Notes: generated from the letters alone by a model not told the origin. A DNA stretch of 64,000 nucleotides from Rhodobacterales bacterium (GCA_002748265.1 PDRY01000017.1:99514-163513), one strand, 5' to 3'; positions 24,777-34,478 are shown, counted from the first letter of the stretch. Numbers and translations: made by a program.

Positions 24777-27668
24777 ATGCAAGACGGGCGCATCAGCGCG
24801 GTTCTCGGCCCGACCAACACCGGCAAGACGACGCTCGCGATCGAGCGGATGCTGGCCTACCGCACCGGGGTGATCGGCTTGCCCCTGCGGCTTTTGGCGC
24901 GCGAGGTCTATGACCGGATCGTCGCGCTGCGCGGGCCCTCGGTCGTTGCGCTTGTCACGGGCGAAGAGCGGATCGTGCCGGACCGGGTGCAGTATTGGGT
25001 CTGCACGGTCGAGGCGATGCCCGAAGGGATCGGGCCCGATTTCCTCGCCGTCGATGAAATCCAGCTCTGTGCCGATCCCGAACGGGGCCATGTCTTCACG
25101 GACCGTCTTTTGCGCGCCCGTGGGCAGCGCGAGACGATGTTCCTTGGCTCCGAAACCATGCGCAGCGCCATCGCTGCTTTGGTCCCGCGTGCCCAGTTCG
25201 TCCGGCGTGAGCGGCTGAGCCAGCTCACCTATACCGGATCGAAAAAGATCAGCCGGATGCAGCCGCGCTCGGCCATTGTCAGCTTTTCGGTCGAAAACCT
25301 CTATGCCGTGGCGGAGCTGCTGCGCCGCCAGAAAGGGGGCGCCGCGGTGGTCATGGGCGCCCTGTCGCCCCGGACCCGCAATGCGCAGGTCGAAATGTAT
25401 CAGAACGGGGATGTGGATTACCTCGTGGCGACCGACGCGATTGGCATGGGGCTGAATCTCGATATTCGCCATGTCGCCTTTTCCGCCCTGTCCAAATTCG
25501 ATGGCCGCCGGATGCGCCCGCTTGAGCCGCATGAGCTGGCTCAGATCGCGGGGCGCGCCGGGCGCGGGGAACGTCCGGGCACGTTCGGCGTCACGGGTGA
25601 GGCGCCGCCGCTGGAGGACGAGGTGGCCGAAGCGATCTGCGCCCATCAGTTCCGCCCGGTGCGCAAATTGTTCTGGCGCAACAGCGATCTGCGCTTTGGC
25701 TCTCCCCGTGCGCTGATTCGCTCGCTGGAGGACCGCACGGACCACGACTGGCTCACCCGTGTGCGCGACAGCGACGATCTGATCGCGCTTAAGGCGTTGG
25801 CCGATGATGCGGAGATCACCGCCCGGGCCAGCGATGGGCCTTCGGTGCGGCTGCTGTGGGATGTGTGCCGTATCCCCGATTTCCGAGGGATCAGCCATGC
25901 CGAGCATGCCAGCCTTCTGACCCAGATATACAGCTTCCTGCACCAGTCCGGGCAGGTGCCTGACGACTGGCTGGCCCGGCAAATCAAACGCATCGACCGC
26001 CCCGTCGGAGACATCGACACCCTGTCCAAACGATTGGCATATATCCGCACATGGACCTATGTCGCGCAGCGCAAGGGGTGGACGCGGGACGAAAAACATT
26101 GGCGGGCTGAGACGCGGGCGGTAGAAGACCGCCTGTCGGATGCGCTTCACGGTGCGCTGACTCAGAGATTCGTGGACCGGCGGACCAGCGTTCTGCTTCG
26201 CCGGCTCAAACAGAAGGAGGGCCTTGTGGCCGAAGTAAGCGACACCGGCGACGTGACTGTCGAAGGCGAATTCGTGGGACGTCTGGAAGGATTCCGGTTC
26301 CGCATGGACAAACCCGCCAGCGACGGAGAGGCCAAGGCCATGCGTGCGGCCTCCGTTCAGGCCCTGGTGCCGCAGTTCCATCTGCGCGCGGACAGGTTCT
26401 ACAATGCCCCCGATACCGAAATCGACTTCACCGAACAGGGTGGGTTGATGTGGGGCGATCAGGCCGTGGGCAAGCTGGTGAAGGGGGATGAACCCCTCAA
26501 GCCGCGCGTGCAGGCCTTCGTCGATGATGAGGCGGGCACCGAGGTGGCTGAGAAGGTCACCCGCCGCCTGCAGCATTTCATCGACCGCAAGATCGCCGCC
26601 GGGTTCGAACCGCTTCTGGCCATGTCCCGCGACGAAGAGCTGACCGGCCTGCCGCGTGGCTTTGCCTACCGGATGCTGGAAGGGTTCGGCATCCTGCCCC
26701 GCGGTGAGGTGGCCGACGATGTGAAGGCGCTCGATCAGGACGCGCGCAAGAGCCTGCGCAAGCATGGCGTGCGCTTCGGCCAGTTCACGGTCTTCATGCC
26801 GCTGCTGCTCAAGCCCGCGCCGACCCGTCTGCGGCTCGTGCTGTGGTCGCTGGCGCAGGATCTGGACGAATTCCCCGAAGCACCGCCTCCGGGGCTGGTG
26901 ACGGTCCCTGCGGATAAGGGCGCGCAGCCCGGCTACTGGGCCATGGCGGGCTACCGCGCCGCCGGGGACCGGGCGATCCGCATCGACATGCTGGAGCGTC
27001 TGGCCGACATGCTGCGCGATCAGGACAGCCGGGCGGGCTTTGAGGCCAATGCCGATATGCTGTCCATCACCGGGCTGAGCCATGAGCAGTTCGCAAGCCT
27101 GATGGAGGGTCTGGGATACCGCGCCGAGAAGGGCGAACGGGTCAAGGTCAAGCGCGCAGAGCCGGTCGCGCCCAAGGCGGACGCGGCAACCGAAGCGCCC
27201 GAAGGCACCGCCGTCATCGACGCCGGTGAAGCGGCTCCCGAAGTGGGGATCGTCGACGTCCCTGAAGCGCCTGCCGATGAGGCGCCAAGCGCTGCAGACG
27301 TGCCCGCTGGCACGGAAGTGATCGCAGCAGAAGAGCCCGCGCCGGTTGAAACAGAGGCTGCGCCCGAAGAGACGCCCGCCGACGCCGCGGCAGAGGCCGG
27401 TGAGCCCGAGATGGAGACCTACTGGACCTTCACCTGGGCCGGGCGCGGCGGCAATCGCCAGCGTGGCGGAGGGCGGCCCCAAGGCGGGCGCGAGGCCCGC
27501 AAAGAGGGCGGCGGTCCGCGCAAGGGCGGCAAGCCCAAAGGCGGCAAGCCGCGCGGCAAGGGCGCTCCGAAAGCGCAGAGCTTCTCGGCCAAGCCCGCGC
27601 CCAAGAAGGACAAGATCGACCCGGACAACCCGTTCGCGGCGGCCCTGGCCGGGCTCAAGACCAAGTGA
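24777..27668 (+). CDS. SUV3-like DExH RNA helicase
   Basis: 963 residues. The helicase core starts at once, with Walker A GPTNTGKTT at about residues 11-19, DEIQ as the Walker B box (LAVDEIQLC), and the second RecA domain ending HELAQIAGRAGRGERPG. This matches the SUV3 / mitochondrial degradosome helicase family common in alphaproteobacteria. After residue about 790 comes a low-complexity Ala/Glu/Pro segment and a basic Gly/Arg/Lys-rich tail (residues about 895-945) that resembles RNA-binding RGG tails. The stop overlaps the GTG of the S4-domain gene by 4 bp. Likely role: RNA decay or ribosome-associated unwinding (inferred). Confidence 0.88.
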   Translation: MQDGRISAVLGPTNTGKTTLAIERMLAYRTGVIGLPLRLLAREVYDRIVALRGPSVVALVTGEERIVPDRVQYWVCTVEAMPEGIGPDFLAVDEIQLCADPERGHVFTDRLLRARGQRETMFLGSETMRSAIAALVPRAQFVRRERLSQLTYTGSKKISRMQPRSAIVSFSVENLYAVAELLRRQKGGAAVVMGALSPRTRNAQVEMYQNGDVDYLVATDAIGMGLNLDIRHVAFSALSKFDGRRMRPLEPHELAQIAGRAGRGERPGTFGVTGEAPPLEDEVAEAICAHQFRPVRKLFWRNSDLRFGSPRALIRSLEDRTDHDWLTRVRDSDDLIALKALADDAEITARASDGPSVRLLWDVCRIPDFRGISHAEHASLLTQIYSFLHQSGQVPDDWLARQIKRIDRPVGDIDTLSKRLAYIRTWTYVAQRKGWTRDEKHWRAETRAVEDRLSDALHGALTQRFVDRRTSVLLRRLKQKEGLVAEVSDTGDVTVEGEFVGRLEGFRFRMDKPASDGEAKAMRAASVQALVPQFHLRADRFYNAPDTEIDFTEQGGLMWGDQAVGKLVKGDEPLKPRVQAFVDDEAGTEVAEKVTRRLQHFIDRKIAAGFEPLLAMSRDEELTGLPRGFAYRMLEGFGILPRGEVADDVKALDQDARKSLRKHGVRFGQFTVFMPLLLKPAPTRLRLVLWSLAQDLDEFPEAPPPGLVTVPADKGAQPGYWAMAGYRAAGDRAIRIDMLERLADMLRDQDSRAGFEANADMLSITGLSHEQFASLMEGLGYRAEKGERVKVKRAEPVAPKADAATEAPEGTAVIDAGEAAPEVGIVDVPEAPADEAPSAADVPAGTEVIAAEEPAPVETEAAPEETPADAAAEAGEPEMETYWTFTWAGRGGNRQRGGGRPQGGREARKEGGGPRKGGKPKGGKPRGKGAPKAQSFSAKPAPKKDKIDPDNPFAAALAGLKTK

Positions 27669-28030
27669 CGGAAGCCGCGCCAAGTCTGCGGCTCGACAAG
27701 TGGCTGTGGCAGGCGCGGTTTTTCAAGTCGCGCTCCATCGCCGCTGAGGTGGTGAGCGCAGGCAAGGTGCGGGTGGACGGAACGCCTGTGTCGAAACCCG
27801 CTCGGGCCGTGCGCCCGGGCGTGGTGCTGACCTTCCCGCAGGGCGACCGCGTGCGGGTGGTCAAAATCATCGAGCTGGGCACGCGGCGCGGCCCCGCACC
27901 TGAGGCGCAAGGGCTCTATGAAGACCTCTCGCCCGCGCCGGCCCCCCGCGACCTGTCGTCGCCCCAGGCGGAAAAGGGGGGGCGGCCAACCAAACGTGAC
28001 CGCCGTCGGATGGGGCTGCCGCTTGAATGA
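27665..28030 (+). CDS. S4-domain RNA-binding protein (HslR-like)
   Basis: 121 residues. The S4 fold spans about residues 8-70 (LRLDKWLWQARFFKSRSIAAEVV, then GKVRVDGTPVSKPARAV), as in Hsp15/HslR, which binds stalled 50S subunits that carry nascent chains. The C-terminal tail is basic (RPTKRDRRRMG). The GTG start overlaps the helicase stop (GTGA), so it is translationally coupled. The pairing with an RNA helicase suggests a joint role in RNA or ribosome rescue. Confidence 0.87.
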   Translation: MTEAAPSLRLDKWLWQARFFKSRSIAAEVVSAGKVRVDGTPVSKPARAVRPGVVLTFPQGDRVRVVKIIELGTRRGPAPEAQGLYEDLSPAPAPRDLSSPQAEKGGRPTKRDRRRMGLPLE

Positions 28031-28076
28031 CCCGCGCGATTTGGCTAGCAGAGACTAGATTTCCTGAGGGACCGCC

Positions 28077-28412
28077 ATGACCTATATCGTCAACGACAAG
28101 TGCATCGCCTGCAAATACACCGACTGCGTGGAGGTGTGCCCCGTAGATTGCTTCTACGAGGGTGAGAACATGCTGGTGATCCACCCCGACGAATGCATCG
28201 ACTGCGGCGTGTGCGAACCCGAATGCCCGGCAGATGCGATCCGGCCCGACACCGACCCCGAGATGGAGAAGTGGGTCGAATTCAACCGCAAATACGCGGA
28301 GCAATGGCCGGTCATCATCGCCAAGAAAGATCCGCTTCCCGGCTATGAGGAAATGGACGGGAAAGAGGGCAAGATCGACCTGTTTTCCGAGAAGCCCGGC
28401 GAAGGCAGCTGA
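28077..28412 (+). CDS. fdxA: 7Fe ferredoxin FdxA
   Basis: 111-residue ferredoxin with a [3Fe-4S] and a [4Fe-4S] cluster. The cysteine pattern is [17 protein letters not shown] followed by [12 protein letters not shown]. The C-terminal extension of about 50 residues ([20 protein letters not shown]) is the one seen in the Azotobacter FdI / alphaproteobacterial FdxA class. It transfers electrons in the cytosol; the partner is not known. The gene is 47 bp after the S4 gene and 200 bp before carD. Confidence 0.94.
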   Translation: MTYIVNDKCIACKYTDCVEVCPVDCFYEGENMLVIHPDECIDCGVCEPECPADAIRPDTDPEMEKWVEFNRKYAEQWPVIIAKKDPLPGYEEMDGKEGKIDLFSEKPGEGS

Positions 28413-28612
28413 TTCGCCGCGACCGGTGCGGATCGCCTCTTAAGCCTTGAAATACAGGCGTTCCCGCGTTCTTTCGCGGGGGCGCATTTTGTGTTATATT
28501 GCTCCGATGCTGCCGGTGAAATGACCCGACAATATACGCCGATCCGACGGAGGCCTTGTGCCACCGGCGGTCTTTGCGTGTTTGATGTCCGGCTTCCCGA
28601 GGAAGGACCAAG

Positions 28613-29125
28613 ATGAGCAAGTCGAAGAAAAACGAGTTCCGCCCCAATGATTTCGTCGTCTACCCCGCCCATGGGGTCGGCAAGATCGTGTCGATCGAGA
28701 AAGAAGAAGTCGCTGGGTTTGCGCTCGAACTTTTCGTGATCTCCTTTGAAAAGGACAAGATGACGCTGCGCGTGCCCACGAACAAGGCGACCGAAACGGG
28801 GCTGCGCTCCCTGTCGTCGCCCGATGTGGTGGCCCATGCGATGAAGACCCTGAAGGGCAAGGCCAAGGTCAAGAAGGCCATGTGGTCGCGCCGGGCTCAG
28901 GAATATGAACAGAAGATCAACTCTGGCGATTTGATCGCCATCGCCGAGGTCGTGCGCGACCTGCACCGCACCGACGATCAGCGCGAGCAGAGCTATTCCG
29001 AGCGTCAGCTCTACGAGGCCGCGCTTGAGCGTCTGACCCGCGAGATTGCCGCCGTGTCCGGTGGGGATGAAGACGCCGCCGCTAAGGAAATTGACGACGT
29101 GCTGGTGAGCCGCAAGGCCGCCTGA
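28613..29125 (+). CDS. carD: CarD-family transcription regulator
   Basis: 170 residues. The N-terminal CarD_CdnL_TRCF Tudor-like domain (FRPNDFVVYPAHGVGKIVSIEKEEV) binds the RNA polymerase beta subunit, and the C-terminal helical domain (residues about 75-150) contacts upstream promoter DNA to stabilise open complexes. In Rhodobacter, CarD activates many promoters that lack a good -10. The leader of about 170 bp holds a possible promoter (TTATAT at 28494-28499) and a small hairpin at 28463-28480. A clear terminator follows the gene. Confidence 0.93.
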   Translation: MSKSKKNEFRPNDFVVYPAHGVGKIVSIEKEEVAGFALELFVISFEKDKMTLRVPTNKATETGLRSLSSPDVVAHAMKTLKGKAKVKKAMWSRRAQEYEQKINSGDLIAIAEVVRDLHRTDDQREQSYSERQLYEAALERLTREIAAVSGGDEDAAAKEIDDVLVSRKAA

Positions 29126-29151
29126 TCCAAGGCCGCACGTGATCCAAAGGT

Positions 29152-29178
29152 CCGCCCCTCACGGGGCGGGCTTTTTTT
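29152..29178 (+). terminator. Intrinsic terminator of carD
   Basis: Stem CCGCCCC / GGGGCGG with a 4-base loop (TCAC), followed by GC and a run of seven T. It starts 26 bp after the carD stop. Confidence 0.93.
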
Positions 29179-29197
29179 GTGGGCGCCTGCGGCGCGG

Positions 29198-29253
29198 TGG
29201 GGGCGTTGCCCCCGGCCTTCGGCCTCCCCCAGGATATTTCGGGCCAAAAGAAG
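29198..29253 (+). repeat. Intergenic repeat, copy 2
   Basis: It reads GGGGGCGTTGCCCCC, a GGCC-TTC-GGCC hairpin, CCCCC, then AGGATATTTCGGGCCAAAAG. It shares the core with copies at 20973-21026 and 38531-38592. It lies between the convergent carD and purD genes. Confidence 0.75.
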
Positions 29254-29254
29254 C

Positions 29255-30505
29255 CTAGAGCGCCCGCCACCCGATGTCGCGGCGGTGGAAACCTTCGGGC
29301 CAGTCGATCTGGGCGATCAGTTCATAGGCTCGGGCGTGGGCGTCATGCAGGGTCGGGCCTCGCCCCGTGGCGGCGAGCACGCGCCCTCCGGTGGCGAGGA
29401 TCGCGCCGTCCTGTTCCGATGTGCCCGCGTGGAACACCATCTGGCTGCTGGTTTCCGGCAGCGCGTCGAGCCCCTTGATCTGCGAGCCTTTCTCATAGGC
29501 GCCGGGATAGCCCTGCGCGGCCAGCACCACGGTCATGGCATGATCATCGGCCCAGTTGACCTGCGCGTCCTTCAGGGTGCCAGTGGCGGCGGCCTGCAGC
29601 AGGTCGAGCGCCTGCGCGCCCAGCCGCATCATGATCGCCTGAGTTTCCGGGTCTCCGAAGCGGACGTTGTATTCCACCAGCCTCGGGGCGCCGTCTTCGA
29701 TCATGAGCCCGACGAAAAGGACGCCGGTGAAGGGGGTGCCGCGCGCGGCCATTTCTTTCAGGGTGGGACGGACGATGTCCTCCATCGTGCGTGCGATCAC
29801 GGCATCGGTCATCACCGGGGCCGGGGAATAGGCGCCCATGCCGCCGGTGTTGGGGCCGGTATCGCCTTCGCCCACGCGCTTGTGGTCCTGAGCGGTGCCG
29901 ACAGGCAGTGCGGTGTCGCCATCGCACAGCACGAAGAAGCTGGCCTCTTCGCCGCGCAGAAGCTCTTCGATGACGACCGCGCCGTCATCCTCCGCGAAGA
30001 TCGCGTCGAGCGCCGCGCGGGCGGTGTCCATGTCTTCGGCCACGGTGACGCCTTTCCCGGCGGCAAGCCCGTCCGCCTTGATGACGATGGGGGCGCCCTG
30101 GGCTTCGAGATAGGCGGTGGCCTGTGCGTGATCGGTGAAGGCGCCGTAGGCCGCGGTGGGCGCACCGCAGGCATCGCAGACGGCTTTGGTGAAGGCTTTG
30201 GAGCCTTCGAGCTGCGCCGCCGCCGCCGAGGGCCCAAAGACGGAGATGCCCGCCGCGCGCAGATCATCCGCGACCCCCGCGACCAACGGCGCTTCGGGGC
30301 CGACGATCACTAGGTCAATCGCATGGGCCGACGCGAATTCCGTCACCGCTGCACCGTCGCAGATGTCGAGCGCGGCGCAATCCGCGATCTGGTCGATGCC
30401 GGCATTGCCGGGCGCGACGATCAGCCGGTCGCATTTGGGGTTCTGGGACACCGCCCAGGCAATCGCATGTTCGCGGCCTCCGCCGCCCAAAATCAGGATA
30501 TTCAT
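29255..30505 (-). CDS. purD: Phosphoribosylamine-glycine ligase
   Basis: 416-residue ATP-grasp enzyme that makes glycinamide ribonucleotide from phosphoribosylamine, glycine and ATP in purine synthesis. The N terminus MNILILGGGGREHAIAWAV, the block VVIEELLRGEEASFFVLCDG and the signature FGDPETQ (RFGDPETQAIMMRL) are all present. The length is normal. The start at 30505 has AAGG about seven bases upstream. The gene is divergent from xseA with about 70 bp between them. Confidence 0.97.
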   Translation of the reverse strand: MNILILGGGGREHAIAWAVSQNPKCDRLIVAPGNAGIDQIADCAALDICDGAAVTEFASAHAIDLVIVGPEAPLVAGVADDLRAAGISVFGPSAAAAQLEGSKAFTKAVCDACGAPTAAYGAFTDHAQATAYLEAQGAPIVIKADGLAAGKGVTVAEDMDTARAALDAIFAEDDGAVVIEELLRGEEASFFVLCDGDTALPVGTAQDHKRVGEGDTGPNTGGMGAYSPAPVMTDAVIARTMEDIVRPTLKEMAARGTPFTGVLFVGLMIEDGAPRLVEYNVRFGDPETQAIMMRLGAQALDLLQAAATGTLKDAQVNWADDHAMTVVLAAQGYPGAYEKGSQIKGLDALPETSSQMVFHAGTSEQDGAILATGGRVLAATGRGPTLHDAHARAYELIAQIDWPEGFHRRDIGWRAL

Positions 30506-30576
30506 GGGCCTTGCCCCCCTTTGCCTTGGCTCGCGCCCGTTCTAGGGTTGCCCAAAGCCAAGGACAAGCGCCCCCG

Positions 30577-32136
30577 ATGGACCTGATTGACGACCCCCGC
30601 CCGGGCGAAAACGCCCATGAATTCACCGTCTCCGAAATCTCGGGCGCTGTGAAGCGCGTGATCGAGGGCGAATTCGGCCGCGTACGTGTGCGCGGAGAGG
30701 TCGGGCGGGTCTATATCGCGCGCTCGGGGCATCTGTATTTCGACATCAAGGACGACCGCTCGGTTCTGGCCTGTGTGAGCTGGAAGGGGCAGGTGGCCGC
30801 CATGACCGTGCGCCCCGAAGAGGGGATGGAGGTCGTCGCCACCGGCAAGATGACCACCTTTGGCAGCCAGTCGAAATATCAGCTCAACGTCGAAGACGTG
30901 GCCCCGGCGGGCGAGGGCGCTTTGATGGCGATGCTGGAGAAGCGCAAGAAGCAGCTCGCCGCTGAGGGGCTGTTTGACGACGCGCGCAAGAGGCCTTTGC
31001 CGATGCTGCCCGAGTTGATCGGGGTCGTGACATCGCCCACCGGGGCAGTGATCCGCGACATCCTACACCGCCTGCGCGAGAGGTTCCCGCGCAAGGTTCT
31101 GGTCTGGCCGGTCGCCGTGCAGGGGAGGGACTGCGCGCCGCAGGTGGCGGCGGCCATCAAGGGGTTCAACCAGTTTACCCCCGGGGGGGCGCTGCCGCGT
31201 CCTGATCTGATCATCGTCGCGCGGGGCGGCGGATCCATCGAAGACCTTTGGGGCTTCAACGAGGAGATCGTGGCGCGCGCGGCGGCGGCGTCGGACATCC
31301 CGTTGATCTCGGCGGTCGGGCACGAGACGGACACGACCCTGATCGATTTCGTGTCGGACAAGCGCGCGCCCACCCCCACGGCGGCGGCCGAGATGGCCGT
31401 GCCCGTGCGGATGGAGCTACAGGCCTATCTGGACACGAACGGCGCCCGCATGGCGCGGGTGCTGAGCCAGACCGTGGAGGCCCGCCGCCAGCGTCTGCGC
31501 GATCTGGAACGGGCTCTGCCCCGGCCCGAGGCTCTGATCGCGGCCCGGCGTCAGCAGCTCGACATGGGCGAGGCACGGATGCCCGCCCTGCTGGAGCGCG
31601 CCCTGTCCCGGCGTCGGCATCGGCTGGCGGAAGTGTCGGGCGCGTTGCACCCGCGCTTGCTGCGCGCGCGGCTTGAGGCGGTATCGTCGCGGCTTGACGC
31701 GGCGGGGGCGGCGCTGCCCCGGACCTTGCGGCAACACGCGGGGGCGGAACGGCGCAGACTGGACCAGGCGGCGGCGCGGCTGGACCCGGCCAAGGCACAG
31801 GCGCGCGTCGCACAGCATCGCATGGCCCTCGCCACTCTGACCGCGCGTTTTGTCGAGGCCGGGCCGCGCCAGGTGGCGCAGATGCGCCGCGCGGTCGATG
31901 GTCTTTCGCGGATGAACGAAAGCCTGTCGCATCAGGCGACGCTCAAGCGCGGGTTCGCCTTGGTCCGTGCGGACGGTGATCTGGTGCGCAGCGCGGATGC
32001 GGCCAGAGCGCATGCCGCGCTTGAGATCGAGTTTTCCGATGGCCGGGTTGTTGCCGCGCCCGCGGGCGCCCCAGCGAAACCGGCGAAGCCGAAAGCACCC
32101 AAGAAAGACGATCCCGGGCAGGGGAGCTTGTTCTAG
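30577..32136 (+). CDS. xseA: Exodeoxyribonuclease VII large subunit
   Basis: 519 residues. The N-terminal OB fold (FTVSEISGAVKRVIEGEF, RVRGEVGRVYIARSGHLYFDIKD) is followed by the catalytic domain with the conserved blocks GVVTSPTGAVIRDI, DLIIVARGGGSIEDLW and SAVGHETD. The long Arg/Ala-rich helical region that follows (about residues 280-460) is the segment that binds XseB subunits. It degrades single-stranded DNA in mismatch repair and damage processing. xseB is not in the window. It starts at 30577; a longer frame to 30511 has no site. Confidence 0.96.
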   Translation: MDLIDDPRPGENAHEFTVSEISGAVKRVIEGEFGRVRVRGEVGRVYIARSGHLYFDIKDDRSVLACVSWKGQVAAMTVRPEEGMEVVATGKMTTFGSQSKYQLNVEDVAPAGEGALMAMLEKRKKQLAAEGLFDDARKRPLPMLPELIGVVTSPTGAVIRDILHRLRERFPRKVLVWPVAVQGRDCAPQVAAAIKGFNQFTPGGALPRPDLIIVARGGGSIEDLWGFNEEIVARAAAASDIPLISAVGHETDTTLIDFVSDKRAPTPTAAAEMAVPVRMELQAYLDTNGARMARVLSQTVEARRQRLRDLERALPRPEALIAARRQQLDMGEARMPALLERALSRRRHRLAEVSGALHPRLLRARLEAVSSRLDAAGAALPRTLRQHAGAERRRLDQAAARLDPAKAQARVAQHRMALATLTARFVEAGPRQVAQMRRAVDGLSRMNESLSHQATLKRGFALVRADGDLVRSADAARAHAALEIEFSDGRVVAAPAGAPAKPAKPKAPKKDDPGQGSLF

Positions 32137-32154
32137 GGCGGCACGGCGCCCCGC

Positions 32155-32964
32155 TTAGAAATCGACGGTGACGCCCGGCAGGTTCAGCGACCGGATCAGG
32201 TCGCGCAGCTCTTGCCGCGCCGCGACGTTGGAGATGTTCAGCTTCGCCACCCCCACGTCGCGCAGGTCGAGAAGCGTGAGCCCGCGCGGGAACAGCTCGC
32301 GGAAGATCACCCGTTCATGAAAGCCCGGCGCGGTGCGGAAGCCGATTCGCTTGGACAGCGTGGCAAGCGCCTGTTCCACCTTCTGCTTGTTGACCATCTG
32401 CTGTGCACCAAGCCGGTTGCGCACGACGATCCAGTCGATCGGCGCAAGGCCAGCCTGCGCCCGCAGCTGGCGCGCGTTCCAGACCATCTCGGAGTAAACC
32501 GAGGGTCCGCGCACGTTCAGCCCGTCGCTGTCGATATGGGCGAGCAGGTCGAAATCCACGAAACTGTCATTGAGCGGCGTGATCAGCGTATCGGCCAGCG
32601 AATGGGCCACCTGTGCGAGCCGGGTGTGCGATCCGGGGCAGTCGATCAGGATGAAATCGCTGTCGGGCTGAAGCCCGGCCACAGCCGCTGACAGGCGATG
32701 ATCCAGAGCGTTTTCGCCCTCGTTCAGGGTGGCGGGGTCGATCTCCGGCAGGCTTTGATAGCTCGGCGTGGGCAGGTCGAGCCCGGCGCTTGCGCAGTAG
32801 GACAAGCGATTTTCCAGATAGCGCCCCAGCGTCTTCTGGCGCAGGTCCAGATCCAGCACGCCCGTCTTGTGCCCCATCCGGGCCAGAGCCGTCGCGACAT
32901 GCATCGACACGGTGGATTTGCCCGCGCCGCCCTTTTCGTTCCCGACCACGATGATATGCGCCAT
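32155..32964 (-). CDS. mipZ: Division-plane positioning ATPase MipZ
   Basis: 269-residue ParA-type ATPase. In Caulobacter and Rhodobacter MipZ forms a gradient from ParB at the poles and blocks FtsZ polymerisation away from midcell. The deviant Walker A reads NEKGGAGKST at residues 8-17 with the signature lysine, and Walker B is FILIDCPGS. The long central insertion and ending (TLLDLRDVGVAKLNISNVAARQE) match MipZ rather than plasmid ParA. It stands alone, convergent with xseA. Confidence 0.92.
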   Translation of the reverse strand: MAHIIVVGNEKGGAGKSTVSMHVATALARMGHKTGVLDLDLRQKTLGRYLENRLSYCASAGLDLPTPSYQSLPEIDPATLNEGENALDHRLSAAVAGLQPDSDFILIDCPGSHTRLAQVAHSLADTLITPLNDSFVDFDLLAHIDSDGLNVRGPSVYSEMVWNARQLRAQAGLAPIDWIVVRNRLGAQQMVNKQKVEQALATLSKRIGFRTAPGFHERVIFRELFPRGLTLLDLRDVGVAKLNISNVAARQELRDLIRSLNLPGVTVDF

Positions 32965-33138
32965 GTCCCGTCCCGCTCATGGATTTGGTTGCAGATACTA
33001 TATCTAGCGGGCGCCCGCTCATAAAGCGGGAAGACGCCAGAGGTGCTTGACTTGCCTTACAATGCGCCCCATCTGCAACCACTGAAACATGGTCCCGCTG
33101 CGTGAGCAGGGCGCGAGCTGCGCCGGACCGACCGAAAT

Positions 33139-33163
33139 CGCCCTTCTTTCACGCGAAAGGGCG
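33139..33163 (+). promoter_or_regulatory. Hairpin in the leader of the DEAD-box gene
   Basis: Stem CGCCCTT / AAGGGCG (7 bp) with an internal TTTC/GAAA pairing, placed 43 bases before the helicase start. It could influence expression (cold-shock-type leaders are known for this family) or be incidental. Confidence 0.35.
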
Positions 33164-33205
33164 TCCCCCGGGGGAAGCCGGGGCGAAGAGACAGGAATAC
33201 CGCAG

Positions 33206-34471
33206 ATGACTTTCGAAACGCTGGGCCTTGCGCCCCGCTTGGTCGCCGTGTTGGCCGATCAGGGGATCGTGACGCCCACGCCGATTCAGGAAAAGGCGAT
33301 CCCGCCCGCCCTGGAGGGGCGCGATGTGATGGGGCTCGCCCAGACCGGCACCGGCAAGACCGCCGCGTTCGGTTTGCCGATGATCAACGCGCTTTTGAGC
33401 ACAAATCATAAGAAAACGCCCAAAACGGCGCGGGGGCTGATCCTGGCCCCGACCCGTGAGCTGGCCGGTCAGATCGCCGACAACCTGAACGCCTACACAA
33501 AGGGCTCGCATCTCAAGACGGTGCTGGTCGTGGGCGGTGCCGGGATCGTCGGGCAGACCAAGCGGCTTGAGAAGGGCTGCGATCTGCTGGTCGCAACGCC
33601 GGGCCGCCTGATCGACCTGCTCGACCGGGGCGCCGTGCGGCTTGATGAGACCCGCTACCTGGTGCTGGACGAAGCCGACCAGATGCTCGACATGGGGTTC
33701 ATCCATGCTCTGCGGAAGATCGCGCCGCTGCTGCCCGATGACCGCCAGACCATGTTGTTTTCGGCAACGATGCCCAAGCAGATGGAAGAGCTGGCCCAGA
33801 CCTACCTGAACGACGCCGTGCGCGCGCAGGTGAACCCGCCCGGACAAGCTGCCGACAAGATCGCGCAGGAGGTCCATTTCGTCTCCAAGGAGAGCAAGAT
33901 CGACCGGCTGATCGACATGCTCGACAGCCACCGCAACGAGCGCGCCATTGTCTTTGGCCGCACCAAATGGGGGATGGAGAAGCTCTCCCGCATGCTGGAG
34001 AAGAAGGGCTTTGCCGCCGCGTCCATCCACGGCAACAAAAGCCAAGGCCAGCGGCAACGCGCCTTGGCCGCCTTCAAGGCTGGGGAGGTCAAAGTTCTGG
34101 TGGCCACGGATGTGGCCGCGCGCGGGCTCGATATCCCCGAGGTTGCGCATGTCTATAACTTCGAGATCCCCAACGTGCCGGATCAATATGTCCACCGCAT
34201 CGGCCGCACCGCCCGAGCCGGGGCCGATGGCCGGGCCGTGGCGCTGTGTGCCGAAGACGAGATGGCCGATCTCAAGCTGATCGAGAAGACGCTCAAAGCC
34301 GAGATCCCGGTTGCGTCGGGTGATCCGTGGGAAGTCGTGAAAGCTCCGTCGAAATCGCGCGGCCGTGGCCGTCGCAGCGGCGGGGGGGGCGGCGGTCGCC
34401 CTCAGGGCGGCAAACCGGCAGGCAAGCCTCAGGGCGCCCGTCGCTCGCGCCGTCCGCGCAACAAGGCGTAA
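33206..34471 (+). CDS. DEAD-box RNA helicase (RhlE-like)
   Basis: 421 residues. The order is Q motif region (FETLGL, TPIQEKAIP), motif I AQTGTGKT, motif Ia PTRELAGQ, motif II DEAD (VLDEADQMLDMGF), motif III SAT, and motif VI HRIGRTARAG. The C-terminal 45 residues form a basic Gly/Arg/Lys tail, typical of RhlE-type enzymes in RNA decay or cold adaptation. I start at the ATG at 33206 (MTFETLG); the frame continues 39 codons upstream through the leader hairpin without a family match. Confidence 0.92.
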   Translation: MTFETLGLAPRLVAVLADQGIVTPTPIQEKAIPPALEGRDVMGLAQTGTGKTAAFGLPMINALLSTNHKKTPKTARGLILAPTRELAGQIADNLNAYTKGSHLKTVLVVGGAGIVGQTKRLEKGCDLLVATPGRLIDLLDRGAVRLDETRYLVLDEADQMLDMGFIHALRKIAPLLPDDRQTMLFSATMPKQMEELAQTYLNDAVRAQVNPPGQAADKIAQEVHFVSKESKIDRLIDMLDSHRNERAIVFGRTKWGMEKLSRMLEKKGFAAASIHGNKSQGQRQRALAAFKAGEVKVLVATDVAARGLDIPEVAHVYNFEIPNVPDQYVHRIGRTARAGADGRAVALCAEDEMADLKLIEKTLKAEIPVASGDPWEVVKAPSKSRGRGRRSGGGGGGRPQGGKPAGKPQGARRSRRPRNKA

Positions 34472-34478
34472 ACTGCGC

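Noticed and set aside
24546-27683. 1045-residue open frame antisense to the SUV3-like helicase
   Set aside because: It is a shadow of a high-GC gene: no ribosome binding site, low-complexity composition, and the opposite strand has clear helicase motifs.
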